A DNA stretch of 58,158 nt from Bryobacterales bacterium KBS 96 (GCA_000381625.1 KB906767.1:723071-781228); one strand, 5' to 3'; numbered from the stretch's first letter, positions 26,287 to 35,094 are shown. Numbers and translations are program-made. Notes: generated by a model from the sequence alone, not told the origin.

Positions 26287-26406
26287 GGCACTAAATCACG
26301 CGAGGCGACGGTATATTGAACGAGGTATTTCATATCTTCGTTCGAACTCCCGTCCTTTTATATTCGGTGGCTATTAGCCCCGAAAATCGCGCGGGAAGCG
26401 GGAAAT

Positions 26407-26733
26407 CTAGGGCTTCCCGGTGTCCCCATTTGGAAGCGGTCCTCCAGTTTCGAAGCCTTCATCAAAGGCCGCAATCGAGCCGCAAACAGTCACGGTCAAG
26501 CCCTTCTTTGCCTTGAAAAGAACGAGATTGCCCATCCCTATTCTTAGGACATCTACCGTGGCGCCATCCGCCCGTGCGGCGTATGAATAGCACGGCAGTT
26601 CTACGGTTCTGCTCCAGGCGCCTTTTTCAAAATGCAGATCGCTAAACTTCTGTTCAAAGAACCCCAAGGTATCCGCGCCGAGGGTTCGTGAAAGGAGTAG
26701 CGATCCAACAAGCATCATCCAGTTTAGTCTCAT
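26407..26733 (-). CDS. Small exported protein of unknown function
   Basis: 108 residues. A signal peptide spans about 1-19 (WMMLVGSLLLSRTLGA), then a mature part of roughly 90 residues with two Cys (about 48 and 84) that could pair, and a Gly/Pro-rich end (GGPLPNGDTGKP). I do not recognise a family. An AGGA ribosome site 8 bp before the ATG supports expression. It lies between GH97 and the next exported protein, all on the minus strand, but gaps of 238 and 349 bp argue against one operon. Confidence 0.6.
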   Translation of the reverse strand: MRLNWMMLVGSLLLSRTLGADTLGFFEQKFSDLHFEKGAWSRTVELPCYSYAARADGATVDVLRIGMGNLVLFKAKKGLTVTVCGSIAAFDEGFETGGPLPNGDTGKP

Positions 26734-26977
26734 ATGTTAGTCCTACATTGAGCGCCAGGTTCCATCTTTTTTGATTGTGGACTAGTTGGCTTGGGGCTTG
26801 GGCAAAAGCCGGGCGAGTGCGCCCGGCGCAGGCCGGGGACCTGCCTCACTACAGGTGTTCGGATAGGGAAAAACTAAGTGGCGGTCGTATTGCGGAATTG
26901 TAGACCAGCAGCCAAGCGGGTTGCCGTTGCTGAAATCGCTGTAGATTTAGTGGATGCTGGAGACGATCGTGCCGCCG

Positions 26978-27058
26978 CGATCTAATTGTCTGCTGGGCTC
27001 GGCTAAACTCAATGAGCTCGATCCCGAAGCCTACCTCAGCAGTGTGCTTGGATGTTCC
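26978..27058 (+). pseudogene. IS66 transposase C-terminal remnant
   Basis: A short translated stretch, LLGSAKLNELDPEAYLSSVL (about 26987-27046), resembles the C-terminal IS66 transposase segment that usually reads as AKLNGVDPEAYLRDVL and leads to the end of the protein. Nothing else of the element is recognisable, and no inverted repeats are evident. The rest of 26734-27082 holds a perfect 8-bp hairpin, GCCGGGCG/CGCCCGGC at 26808-26827, and no other gene. Match is short, so moderate confidence. Confidence 0.5.
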
Positions 27059-27082
27059 TACGCAGAGATCGGCAGCCCTTTT

Positions 27083-27820
27083 CTATTGTGCATTCACCCA
27101 GGTATCGGAGCCCTCCAGCTTGACAGCCACATCCGAAAAGAATAGCCGAAGGGGCGCACCGTCCGCAGTCCCGTGATGGTCTGTCGAGATAAGGATAGGA
27201 CCGGCTTTCTTGTACCCCTCCCACGTAGCCGTGACGATACTTGGCTTCTTGGGGCCACCGCGGCGATAAACGAATTGCTCAACGCGGTTGTCTTTGCCAA
27301 CGTAGAGATCCCACGTATCACCAGGCGTATATCCGACGTCCGAGGGATACTTCACCGAAACCAACCGAGCCGAGCCGTCGCCCAGCGGCAATTGGTGCAT
27401 TCCCATGTCTTGCACATTGGCGCTGCTGTCCCAGTAAGCATGGAACGGGAATATTAGCCAATAATTATCATTGATGAACGCTGGATCGATTTCGTTCTTG
27501 ACGACGTCCGATTGGCTGCCAACTTGAGAGCGAACGTACGTGGCTTTTACCGGTTTGCCGTCCTTATCCTTTCCCTCATAGGAAACTTGTCCGGTCTTGG
27601 GCTCCCAAGCCCACGAACGGGAAACCTTGACTCCGGGGAATTCTGCGTTGAACGTGTAGCGGATCGCATCAACTTGCCCGAACGAATCGACGCCAAAAGC
27701 TTTGGCAATCGGTTCGGCAGCAGACGAGCGATTCTGCGAGCAGGAGTCTGCGGACAGGACCAACACCAGCATGCTGAAGATTGAAACGCTAATCATCGTA
27801 AGCCGGCTGAAACTTTTCAT
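27083..27820 (-). CDS. Exported protein of unknown function
   Basis: 245 residues from the ATG at 27820; a GTG three codons earlier is possible but sits directly against the GGAG ribosome site, which is better spaced for the ATG. The signal region (LTMISVSIFSMLVLVLSADS) is followed by a Cys that might be lipidated, though the box is weak. The mature part has beta-rich segments with several Trp (RSWAWEPKTGQVSYEGKD, TPGDTWDLYVGKDNRVEQFV), like proteins annotated only as outer-membrane or periplasmic hypotheticals in this phylum. No function proposed. Confidence 0.7.
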   Translation of the reverse strand: MKSFSRLTMISVSIFSMLVLVLSADSCSQNRSSAAEPIAKAFGVDSFGQVDAIRYTFNAEFPGVKVSRSWAWEPKTGQVSYEGKDKDGKPVKATYVRSQVGSQSDVVKNEIDPAFINDNYWLIFPFHAYWDSSANVQDMGMHQLPLGDGSARLVSVKYPSDVGYTPGDTWDLYVGKDNRVEQFVYRRGGPKKPSIVTATWEGYKKAGPILISTDHHGTADGAPLRLFFSDVAVKLEGSDTWVNAQ

Positions 27821-27904
27821 AAAGTTCACTCCATGTTAGCTAAACCTCTTTTGTTCTTGATGAGACCGACGGAGGTTAAGATTCACAATCGTTTATCGCG
27901 CAAG

Positions 27905-29200
27905 TTATCGTGCCTGGTCCACTAAGCGTCGAGATGCTGCCGGCCGTCGGAACCGGCGCACCGCGATGATTGCGCCAGCCGTTGCGACAGATCCGTATTC
28001 TAACAGCAGTATCCAGCCAGGAACCGACCAAGGGCGCCCAAGTGTGCGCAAATGCCAAACGACGTAAGTGGGGATAATGCTCACTGTCCAGATAATAATC
28101 GGTAGCGTCGATCCAGACCATAGAAATGGCAGCAGCCAGAGAAGATACCACGGGTACACGACTGGCGCGCACAGAAGCGATGCCGCCATCGGCCAAGCAA
28201 ATGCCTGCGGAGAGCATTCCGGCGACGCGCGCCTTAGCCAGGTTGCCATAAGGAATCCAACGAGCACGGGTAGCCCGGCCGCAATCTGCGGAGCCACTTG
28301 TTCGAGCTTCGCGAACACAAGATCGTTAAAGCGGAAAGTCTGCACGTATGTAATAAGCGAGCCGATTGGAATGCGGGTATGGTCGAGAAATGGGACGTAC
28401 AGGAATCCGACCACCGCTGCCACGACCACGGCGTCGCGCACGCGAACCCGCTTCCAGTACAGAGGCAACAGTACGATCGGCAGAAATTTCACTGAGACAG
28501 CCAGCCCAAATGCCAGGGCTGCCATCGGCCGCCATCGGCGCCGAAGCGCTGCGAACGACAGGAGCAGGAGCAGCGCGCCAACAATATCAATGTGACCGCT
28601 TCCCGCCACCTCAATCACCAGTAATGGGTTCCATGCATACGCCAGAACCCAGTGCGCTCCTCGCTCTTCATCACGCAGAACATAGAGCAAGACGAGAATA
28701 ATTGCAAAATCACAAATGACAAATGCCACTTTGAGCGCAAAGGTGGACTCGCCAATCGCGGTAACGGCGCGAAAGAAGAGCTGAGCGCCGGCGGGATACG
28801 GACTCGGTAGATTCGGGTTATTTAAGCCGCGGGTCTCGTTTGTGTGCAACTCTCTCACTGCGGGATCGCTGGGAATGACCACGTAAGGGTTATAGCCGAG
28901 CCGCTGCAGGCGGCCGTCCCAAACATACCGGTGGATGTCATCATCGACGCCTGTGGGCAATCGAAGAAATGCAACGTGCCAGAGAGCGGCCAGCAGAAGT
29001 CCAATGACGACAACGCGCCGCGGAAGCCTTGATGCAGAGAAGAACTCACGAATCGCCAGAAGATATACAATGCCGGCAACCGCCAAAGAGGCGATGAAGG
29101 GCGGTCCACCTCGATCGGCCCAATTGCGTGAACAGATCGCCAACGCTACGCACAGGCATGCGCCGAGAACATAGACTCTGCCGGATGGGGTAAACTTCAC
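27905..29200 (-). CDS. GT87/GT-C-type integral membrane glycosyltransferase
   Basis: 431 residues from a GTG at 29200, which overlaps the stop of the DUF2064 gene as GTGA; an earlier ATG at 29257 would overlap by 61 bp. About ten to eleven membrane helices. The hallmark loop VDDDIHRYVWDGRLQRLGYN near residue 90 has the acidic cluster that GT-C enzymes use, and it is followed by NPY. GT-C enzymes of this group take sugars from polyprenyl-phosphate carriers on the periplasmic side. The upstream GT2 gene could make such a donor. Acceptor unknown. Confidence 0.88.
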   Translation of the reverse strand: MKFTPSGRVYVLGACLCVALAICSRNWADRGGPPFIASLAVAGIVYLLAIREFFSASRLPRRVVVIGLLLAALWHVAFLRLPTGVDDDIHRYVWDGRLQRLGYNPYVVIPSDPAVRELHTNETRGLNNPNLPSPYPAGAQLFFRAVTAIGESTFALKVAFVICDFAIILVLLYVLRDEERGAHWVLAYAWNPLLVIEVAGSGHIDIVGALLLLLSFAALRRRWRPMAALAFGLAVSVKFLPIVLLPLYWKRVRVRDAVVVAAVVGFLYVPFLDHTRIPIGSLITYVQTFRFNDLVFAKLEQVAPQIAAGLPVLVGFLMATWLRRASPECSPQAFAWPMAASLLCAPVVYPWYLLWLLPFLWSGSTLPIIIWTVSIIPTYVVWHLRTLGRPWSVPGWILLLEYGSVATAGAIIAVRRFRRPAASRRLVDQAR

Positions 29201-29928
29201 GGTTTCCCCGTGAGAGTTCGGAATTGTCCCGCTGCAAGTTGCCAGTCTCTCAACCATCTGGCAGTGCGCGGCGCCCTCTCCGGAGCCAGACGCAACTCCG
29301 CTGCCAGACGAGTCATGTCGTCCGACACATCGATATCGTAAAAAGGATCGACTAAGCCCAGAGAAAGGTTGAGAGCCCGTACGCGAGACAGGAGCGTCTC
29401 CAGCGCGCTGCTGGTGCCCATTCCGTCGTGCGCGAAAAGCGTAAGATGAGAAGCCTTCGCTCCTACGAGATAATAACCTCCGTCTTGCGTCGGGCCCACG
29501 ACGACGTCACGCGCGGCCAGGATTTCGAACGCGTCTTCAAGAACAGAACGCGGCAAATGTGGGCTGTCGCTGTTGAAGGCAATAACCCGCCGCCGGTGTT
29601 TTTCGGTGAAGCGTGCAAATACGGAAGTCAGTCCCGCCGCCAGGCCCTCGCCGTTCTGCGCAACCACGCTTGCATTGCTGCCTGCCAACCGCGCCAATTC
29701 ATCCAGATCCGAATTAGGGCACATGAAGGCAACTTCTACATCGCCTAATGACTGCGCCAGCGCCAATGTGTCTTCCAGGAGGCAGCGGTAGAAAGCAACG
29801 ACAGCGGTACGAGAAAGAGTAGGAACCAGCCGGGTCTTGACGGCGCCTGGCCTTGGCGCTTTCGCCATGATTACCAACACGCGGTCGCGGCTCGACAAAC
29901 GCGCCATCCCCTCGGTTGAAAGCTCCAT
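29197..29928 (-). CDS. DUF2064/TIGR04282 nucleotidyl/glycosyltransferase-fold protein
   Basis: 243 residues from the ATG at 29928; an upstream frame to 30018 overlaps the GT2 gene. The conserved opening VLVIMAKAPRPGAVKTRLVP is the signature of the DUF2064 family, and FNSDSPHLPRSVL and VVGPTQDGGYYLVGAK are the next blocks. The family has a GT-A/nucleotidyltransferase fold; members have been called arsenosugar-cluster glycosyltransferases, and others resemble CofC-type enzymes. Here it is sandwiched in an operon with GT2 and GT87 genes, 17 bp after the first and overlapping the second by 4 bp. Confidence 0.9.
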   Translation of the reverse strand: MELSTEGMARLSSRDRVLVIMAKAPRPGAVKTRLVPTLSRTAVVAFYRCLLEDTLALAQSLGDVEVAFMCPNSDLDELARLAGSNASVVAQNGEGLAAGLTSVFARFTEKHRRRVIAFNSDSPHLPRSVLEDAFEILAARDVVVGPTQDGGYYLVGAKASHLTLFAHDGMGTSSALETLLSRVRALNLSLGLVDPFYDIDVSDDMTRLAAELRLAPERAPRTARWLRDWQLAAGQFRTLTGKP

Positions 29929-29945
29929 AAAGTATTGATGCGTAC

Positions 29946-30653
29946 CTATGCCGGCCGCGGTGTCCCGGCTCTGCGTCGCCGAAAACGATAGCGCACGATC
30001 AGGCTGAGAATGAACCAAGTGGCGCCGACCGTGCCTTTCAGCGTACCGCTGATCTTCGATTTTCCGATACGCGAGTAGTAGCTCACAGGGACTTCAACCA
30101 CACGGAGTTCCGCCAAAGCGCCTTTCAGAATCATCTCAACAGCCCATCCATAGGTGGTTTCTTCGAGGCCGAGCCCACGCAGCACTTCTGCGCGGGCGGC
30201 GCGAAACGGGCCAAGGTCACTTATTTTTAGCCCATATAGAAGCCCGATCAGGCCGGCGGCGAGGCGATTGCCGAACGATTGATGCCACGGTAGCGCACCC
30301 GGGTTGCTTTGGCCGCTGAGCCGTGAACCGAGTGTAATGTCAGCGCGCCCCTCGACAATCGGAGCCAAGATCATCGGCAACTCCGAGGGGCGATCGCTGT
30401 AATCGCCATCGAGAAACACAACTACGTCAGGAGAATTTGCGGCAGCTAGCCCGGTAAGGCAAGCCTGTCCATATCCGCGGCGCGGTTCCCGCACCACGAG
30501 AGCGCCCATATTTGCAGCGATTTCGGGCGTCCCGTCATTCGAGTTGCTGTCGACGACGATGATCTCCGTCGTCAGATCGGACGGAAGATCCGCTAGAACG
30601 CGCTCAATCGCCCCCGCTTCATTATGGGTCGGGATGATGACGGAAACTCGCAC
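29946..30653 (-). CDS. GT2 family glycosyltransferase (polyprenyl-phosphate sugar synthase type)
   Basis: 235 residues. GT-A fold: VSVIIPTHNEAGAIERVL at the start, VVDSNSNDGTPEIA, then the metal motif VFLDGDYSDRPSEL (about 80-93, DGD), GSRLSG, and SDLGPFRAAR. The layout and DxD context fit dolichyl/polyprenyl-phosphate mannose synthase-type enzymes. A single hydrophobic segment near the C-terminus (VGATWFILSLIVRY) could attach it to the membrane. It lies 15 bp after DoxX and 17 bp before the DUF2064 gene. Confidence 0.9.
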   Translation of the reverse strand: MRVSVIIPTHNEAGAIERVLADLPSDLTTEIIVVDSNSNDGTPEIAANMGALVVREPRRGYGQACLTGLAAANSPDVVVFLDGDYSDRPSELPMILAPIVEGRADITLGSRLSGQSNPGALPWHQSFGNRLAAGLIGLLYGLKISDLGPFRAARAEVLRGLGLEETTYGWAVEMILKGALAELRVVEVPVSYYSRIGKSKISGTLKGTVGATWFILSLIVRYRFRRRRAGTPRPA

Positions 30654-30668
30654 GTGGACCAGGCCCGA

Positions 30669-31163
30669 TCACCACCATGGAGACGATGGCGAGCGCTGTG
30701 ACAACCACCCATCAACGCCCCACGCCCGGCCCGCGCGTCCAAGGGCGATCCCAAGGCATGCCAGGACTGAAACCAGAAGTTCCCAGATCCACGAAGTACC
30801 CAACTCCGAAATCCAAAGGCTTCCGAGAAACAGAAAAGCGACAAATGCAGCGGGACGAGTAAGCAGACCGATGATCAGTAGAATGCCGAGAGAAATTTCG
30901 ACTACGCCTTGCACGGGAGCCGCTATCGCGGCGTGGCTTGCCATCAGACCCATCACGGCCTTCCACGCAGCAGGCGAATGACTCGCCTTGATGTAGTAGC
31001 GAATCAGGCCCGCGTAGCCACCCGCTGTATAGAGGCCTTTTCCGAGATTCTCAAAAAAGACCCAAACGAACATTGCGCCAATCGTTACACGGACCAGCGC
31101 CAGCCCGGTTGCCGCTTGCGGTTGCTCGATCATCTTCAGAGTTACCTTTGCGTTCGTCGCCAT
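30669..31163 (-). CDS. DoxX family membrane protein
   Basis: 164 residues with four helices (about 20-42, 62-80, 82-104 and 108-130). GLALVRVTIGAMFVWVFFEN at the start and VVEISLGILLIIGLLTRPAA are typical of the DoxX/TQO small-subunit fold. Some DoxX proteins take part in thiosulfate or quinone reactions or in redox-control complexes; here it heads the glycosyltransferase operon, so it may be structural or regulatory. Only 15 bp separate it from the GT2 gene. Confidence 0.87.
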   Translation of the reverse strand: MATNAKVTLKMIEQPQAATGLALVRVTIGAMFVWVFFENLGKGLYTAGGYAGLIRYYIKASHSPAAWKAVMGLMASHAAIAAPVQGVVEISLGILLIIGLLTRPAAFVAFLFLGSLWISELGTSWIWELLVSVLACLGIALGRAGRAWGVDGWLSQRSPSSPWW

Positions 31164-31451
31164 TGTTGAGTTCTCGTCACTTCGCGGACGCGCGAAGAAA
31201 GACCATGCCGCTTGTATTTCCGCCCGGACTAAAGATTCAGATTACCTTAGTTCGTTGTGGCTGCTTTTGGCCCGCAGTTATCCGGATTATCCCAACAGTG
31301 AGCCCCACGATCTAATAAACAACTGGATGCGGTTTAAGGGCTCTTCGACACGCCATCGTATTTACGAAAATCCTGTCCTTAGGGAAGCCCGAATGGATCG
31401 AAGCGAAGCGCGTCCCAGTTCGCCTTGGGCCGCTCAGTTTCAGTATGGCCG

Positions 31452-31856
31452 TTATGCTCGCAGCAGGAAATCGTGATATTTCTCCGGCAGACGCGACGGG
31501 CGCATGTTACGGTTCAGCCAAATATGGCGGGTAGAGCCGCTGGCAAGCAATCGATCCGGTTCAGCGTGGCGAATCTCGTAGCCAAATTCGACCATGCGCG
31601 GATTCGACCGGACCATTTCCGTGCGGACCACGACCTCTTCGTCGTAGCGAGCCGGATACAGATAGCGGCACTGCACATCTACAACAGAGAGGAGAATGCC
31701 CTCCAGTGTTTCGAGATCTTTGTAGTTGAACCCGCAGGAGCGCACGTATTCGACGCGGCCAATTTCCATCCATACCAGATAGTTCGCGTGATAGACGACG
31801 CCCATCTGATCGGTCTCAGCATAGCGGACTCGCAGCCGCGTCTCATGTTTCGGCAT
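31452..31856 (-). CDS. ybgC: YbgC-type acyl-CoA thioesterase (hot-dog fold)
   Basis: 134 residues from the ATG at 31856. Single hot-dog domain. The catalytic-loop motif RYAETDQMGVVYHANYLVWM (about 10-29) is diagnostic of the YbgC/4-hydroxybenzoyl-CoA thioesterase group, with the catalytic Asp in ETDQMG. Such enzymes hydrolyse short acyl-CoAs or act near lipid and membrane pathways. It is divergent from the molybdopterin synthase gene, with 67 bp between starts. An in-frame ATG at 31886 would add ten unconserved residues. Confidence 0.9.
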   Translation of the reverse strand: MPKHETRLRVRYAETDQMGVVYHANYLVWMEIGRVEYVRSCGFNYKDLETLEGILLSVVDVQCRYLYPARYDEEVVVRTEMVRSNPRMVEFGYEIRHAEPDRLLASGSTRHIWLNRNMRPSRLPEKYHDFLLRA

Positions 31857-31923
31857 GTATTGACAGCATACGCGGTAAGAACACAAGGCGGGCTCAACCC
31901 CGGCACGCTGGTAGCATTGATGC

Positions 31924-32679
31924 GTGGTCGTGAAGGTGCTGTTTTTCGGTGTTTTGAAGGACTTGACGGGTCTGAGCGAGGAGATGGTGGAAATTGCTCC
32001 GGCGACGACCCTGGGCGGATTGCTCGACCGTTACGCGGAACGTTTCGAAACTTTGAAGGCCGCGCGTCCGTCGATCTTGCTAGCTCGTAATCGAGAGTTT
32101 TCGAACCCGGACACTCCTTTGACAGATCAGGACGAAATCGCATTTCTGCCGCCGGTAAGCGGCGGGTCAACCCCTTCAGACATGATGGGTGAAAAAGCGG
32201 GCTTCGTCTCATTCGTTGAAGACGAATCTGGGAGCCTGTTTGCGCTGACACGCCAGCCAATCGAATCGCAGGCCTGGGGGCGCGCGCTACAGCGGGGAGA
32301 AGATGGCGCCGTGATCGTATTCGAAGGCATTGTCCGAAACAACACGAAGGGCCGGCCAACACGCTATCTGGAGTACGAGTGCTATGAGCCGATGGCGCTC
32401 GACGGACTGGCGCGAATCGGGCGCGAGATCGCGGCCGAGCGGGCGATCGGGAGAATTGCCCTGATCCACCGCCTCGGGCGGTTGGAAATCGGAGAAACGA
32501 GCGTTGCCGTGATTGTCACGGCCGCGCACCGAAAACCAGCGTTTGAGGCGGCACTGGAAGGAATCGACCGGTTGAAGCGAGAGGTCCCGATCTGGAAAAA
32601 GGAATTTTTTGAAGACGGCGCTGTCTGGGTGGAAGGCGAATGGGATGACAAGCTGCCGGGCCGAGCGAAGACGTCCTAA
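31924..32679 (+). CDS. moaD-moaE: MoaD-MoaE fusion, molybdopterin synthase
   Basis: 251 residues from a GTG at 31924 (or GTG 31930). Residues 1-81 are a MoaD ubiquitin-like domain (VKVLFFGVLKDLTG, then DEIAFLPPVSGG), and 100-251 a MoaE domain (VIVFEGIVRNNTKGR, LEYECYEPMA, VIVTAAHRKPAF, REVPIWKKEFFEDG). MoaD must end in free Gly-Gly to carry the thiocarboxylate; here Gly80-Gly81 is followed by a linker, STPSDMMG. In mycobacterial MoaX a similar fusion is cleaved after Gly-Gly. Together the pair converts precursor Z to molybdopterin. No other moa genes are nearby. Confidence 0.93.
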   Translation: MVVKVLFFGVLKDLTGLSEEMVEIAPATTLGGLLDRYAERFETLKAARPSILLARNREFSNPDTPLTDQDEIAFLPPVSGGSTPSDMMGEKAGFVSFVEDESGSLFALTRQPIESQAWGRALQRGEDGAVIVFEGIVRNNTKGRPTRYLEYECYEPMALDGLARIGREIAAERAIGRIALIHRLGRLEIGETSVAVIVTAAHRKPAFEAALEGIDRLKREVPIWKKEFFEDGAVWVEGEWDDKLPGRAKTS

Positions 32680-33607
32680 TCAGCGCGTGAGGAACGGGGA
32701 TGCCCTTCTTCTATGCTTGGCGCTGCTTGCGTCAAGCTGCCCATTGTGGGCACAGGAACGGGAGCCGGCGCCCCCAAGTTTTTCCGTCACCAGCAACTTA
32801 GTACGCTTGCTGGTGACGGTTCGGGACCAAGCGACCAGCGCCATTGTGACGAACCTCGGCAAGGACGATTTCCGCGTCTTTGACGATACCGTCGAGCAAA
32901 CCATTTCGGTTTTCGAGCGAAACACGTCGCTACCGCTCTCGATCGCGCTGTTGATCGATACCAGCGGGTCCACGAACAAGGACATCGCTTATGAGACCGG
33001 CTCCATCCTGAAGTTTCTTCGCACCCTGAAGCAGGTGGGGAATCCGGACGACGCGCTGGCTGTTTATAGCTTCAACTGGCAGGTAAAGATGGACGTCGGC
33101 TACACCCGCAACGAGCAGCGCGCCGAGCGCGCCATGCGCCAATTGCACGGCGAGGGAGGCACATCTCTTTACGACGCCATCTATCTGGTATCAAGCGATC
33201 TCGCGGACCGGGATGGACGCCACGTCATGGTGGTGGTAACCGACGGCGGCGATACGACAAGCTACAAGAAATTCGAAGATGCCGTGAAGGCGGCTATGCG
33301 GTCGGAGGCCGTCCTGTATCCGATTGTGGTGGTGCCGATCGAAAACGATGCAGGGCGAAACACCGGCGGCGAGCATGCGCTCGAAACCATGGCCCATGCC
33401 ACCGGTGGCCGCACGTTCTATCCGGCGGGCGCCGGCCAGCTTGACCAGGCATTCACGGAGATTCTGCGCGAACTGCGAACGGAATATCTGCTGGGTTATT
33501 ACCCGCGCCTTCCGATGGGTATTACGAATCGATATCACGCAGTCCGGGTAACGGTACGCCGTCCGGAACTGAAGGTCATTACCCGCTCAGGGTATTACGA
33601 ACAGTAA
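32645..33607 (+). CDS. Exported VWFA-related protein (acidobacterial TIGR03436 type)
   Basis: 320 residues from the ATG at 32645, which has an AAGG ribosome site and overlaps the molybdopterin synthase gene by 35 bp; a GTG at 32687 would give a shorter signal peptide. The signal sequence LLLCLALLASSCPLWAQ ends near residue 37. A short beta domain (VSVTSNLVRLLVTVRD-like) precedes the VWA domain, with MIDAS motif DTSGST and a later VVTDGGDTTS. The C-terminal part ends GYYPRLPMG... ITRSGYYEQ, typical of this acidobacterial family. Function is unknown; a protein-protein binding role outside the cytosol is likely. Confidence 0.9.
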   Translation: MTSCRAERRRPNQRVRNGDALLLCLALLASSCPLWAQEREPAPPSFSVTSNLVRLLVTVRDQATSAIVTNLGKDDFRVFDDTVEQTISVFERNTSLPLSIALLIDTSGSTNKDIAYETGSILKFLRTLKQVGNPDDALAVYSFNWQVKMDVGYTRNEQRAERAMRQLHGEGGTSLYDAIYLVSSDLADRDGRHVMVVVTDGGDTTSYKKFEDAVKAAMRSEAVLYPIVVVPIENDAGRNTGGEHALETMAHATGGRTFYPAGAGQLDQAFTEILRELRTEYLLGYYPRLPMGITNRYHAVRVTVRRPELKVITRSGYYEQ

Positions 33608-33703
33608 CTTTTCCGGCAGCCGCTTTCTCTATGGAACGATGTGCGCGGAGAAATCCGGTAATTTTAAAACGACGGGATTTCCTGCAAACCACCGATATTG
33701 AAT

Positions 33704-33709
33704 TATAAT
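33704..33709 (+). promoter_or_regulatory. Candidate -10 box (TATAAT)
   Basis: A consensus TATAAT lies 13 bp before the GTG that begins the signal peptide of the decayed hybrid kinase. No good -35 box is seen. If used, the mRNA leader would be only a few bases long. Confidence 0.4.
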
Positions 33710-33722
33710 CATTCCACATATC

Positions 33723-35004
33723 GTGTTATTTGCCAGATTGGTGGCGATCGCCGCGCTTTCGGCTTACATCGTAGCGGCGCCCGCGTTTGCGCAGCGGTAT
33801 TCCTTCGACTATTTCGGTCAGGAGCCTTGCAAATCTGACTCCTGAATGCATGGTTCGGGACCACACCGGTTATCTGTGGGTCGGCACGCAAAATGGCCTA
33901 TTCCGGTACGACGGCATTGCCTTCCGCCGGTTTGGGAGGGCGGACGGCATTCAGGGCGAAACGATCGCCTCTTTGCATGTAACTAGATCCGGCGAACTCT
34001 GGGCAGGCACAAACCAGGGCTTGTTCCGGTTTGACGGACGCCAGTTCCAGCGCATCTCTCTGCCGGCGCAGATTCATTCGATTGAAGCCAATGCAATTGT
34101 GTCGGACCGGAACGGTGTCGTTTACGCCGGAACAGATGCCGGATTGGCCGCCGGAAACACAGCGACCGGCTTTCGGCTGATTGCGCCAATCGGCAGGCAG
34201 ACAGTTACGTCCGGAGTGCCGATGAATCTACTCGCAAATGCGCTGAAGTTCACCGAGCGCGGCGAAGTGGTGGTCCAGGTGAATTGTGAGGCGTGTTCCG
34301 CGACCAACAAGACCTATCGCTTCCGTGTGCGCGACACCGGTATAGGGATTCCTCCCGAACTCCGCGAGCACATATTCGAAGCGTTCCAGCAGGGCGACGG
34401 CAGCGTCTCCCGGAAGTATGGCGGCGCCGGGCTCGGGCTTTCGATTTCATCGCAACTGGTGGCAATTATGGGGGGAGTCCTGCGGGTAGACAGCGAGATT
34501 GACCAAGGCAGCACGTTCGAATTCTCGGTGCAATTCCCGATCGTGAAGGATTTTGAAGAGACTGGATCGAGAAGCGCTGCCGCGGGTGACTCCGCCGATT
34601 GCGATCCGCTGGACATCCTCGTCGTCGAGGATAATTCGGTGAACCGCCGCGTAATTGAAGGTGTACTGGTTCGGCTCGGGCATGGGGTCACGCTCGCGGA
34701 GGACGGCATCGAAGCCGAGCGCATTCTTGCCGATCGGGAATTTCAACTCGCGTTCCTGGATGTTCAGATGCCCGTTATGGACGGCCTGGAACTGACGAAG
34801 CGGATTCGCGAGCGCGAAGCCGAAACCGGCGATCACTTGCCAGTGGTGGCATTAACGGCCAGCGCAATGAAAGGCGATCGCGAGATGTGCTTCGCGTGTG
34901 GAATGGACGATTATTTGCCCAAGCCGATCAATTTCGAACATCTGCGGGCCGTTATCGCAAAGTATCAAAGAACCGCGAAGAGGACCGCGACGAGCGAACG
35001 GTGA
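33723..35004 (+). pseudogene. Hybrid two-component histidine kinase, decayed (frameshift and internal deletion)
   Basis: A signal peptide from GTG 33723 (LVAIAALSAYIVAAPAFAQ) continues into RYSFDYFGQE and then breaks at about 33824, where two bases seem to be missing; the downstream frame resumes as LANLTPECMVRDHTGYLWVG. That is a Reg_prop periplasmic propeller, of which only two or three repeats remain. Near 34200-34222 the sequence jumps into a kinase ATP-binding domain at its N box (MNLLANALKFTERGEV), with G1 DTGIGIPPE and G2 GGAGLGLSI. Propeller remainder, Y_Y_Y, membrane helix and HisKA are gone. A full receiver follows (DILVVEDNS, LDVQMPVMDG, ALTASAMKG, LPKPI). Confidence 0.85.
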
Positions 35005-35094
35005 TTGGCGTGAGGGCCGGTTGAAGACATCCGCTCGGTTGAAAATCACGATTGTAGGGGCGAGGCGTGGCGCAGGCTTGACGCGAGCCAAGCG

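Noticed and set aside
31164-31451. Possible integrase or attachment site
   Set aside because: The frames there resemble no recombinase, and I found no direct repeat with flanks; about 290 bp with nothing else that I recognise.
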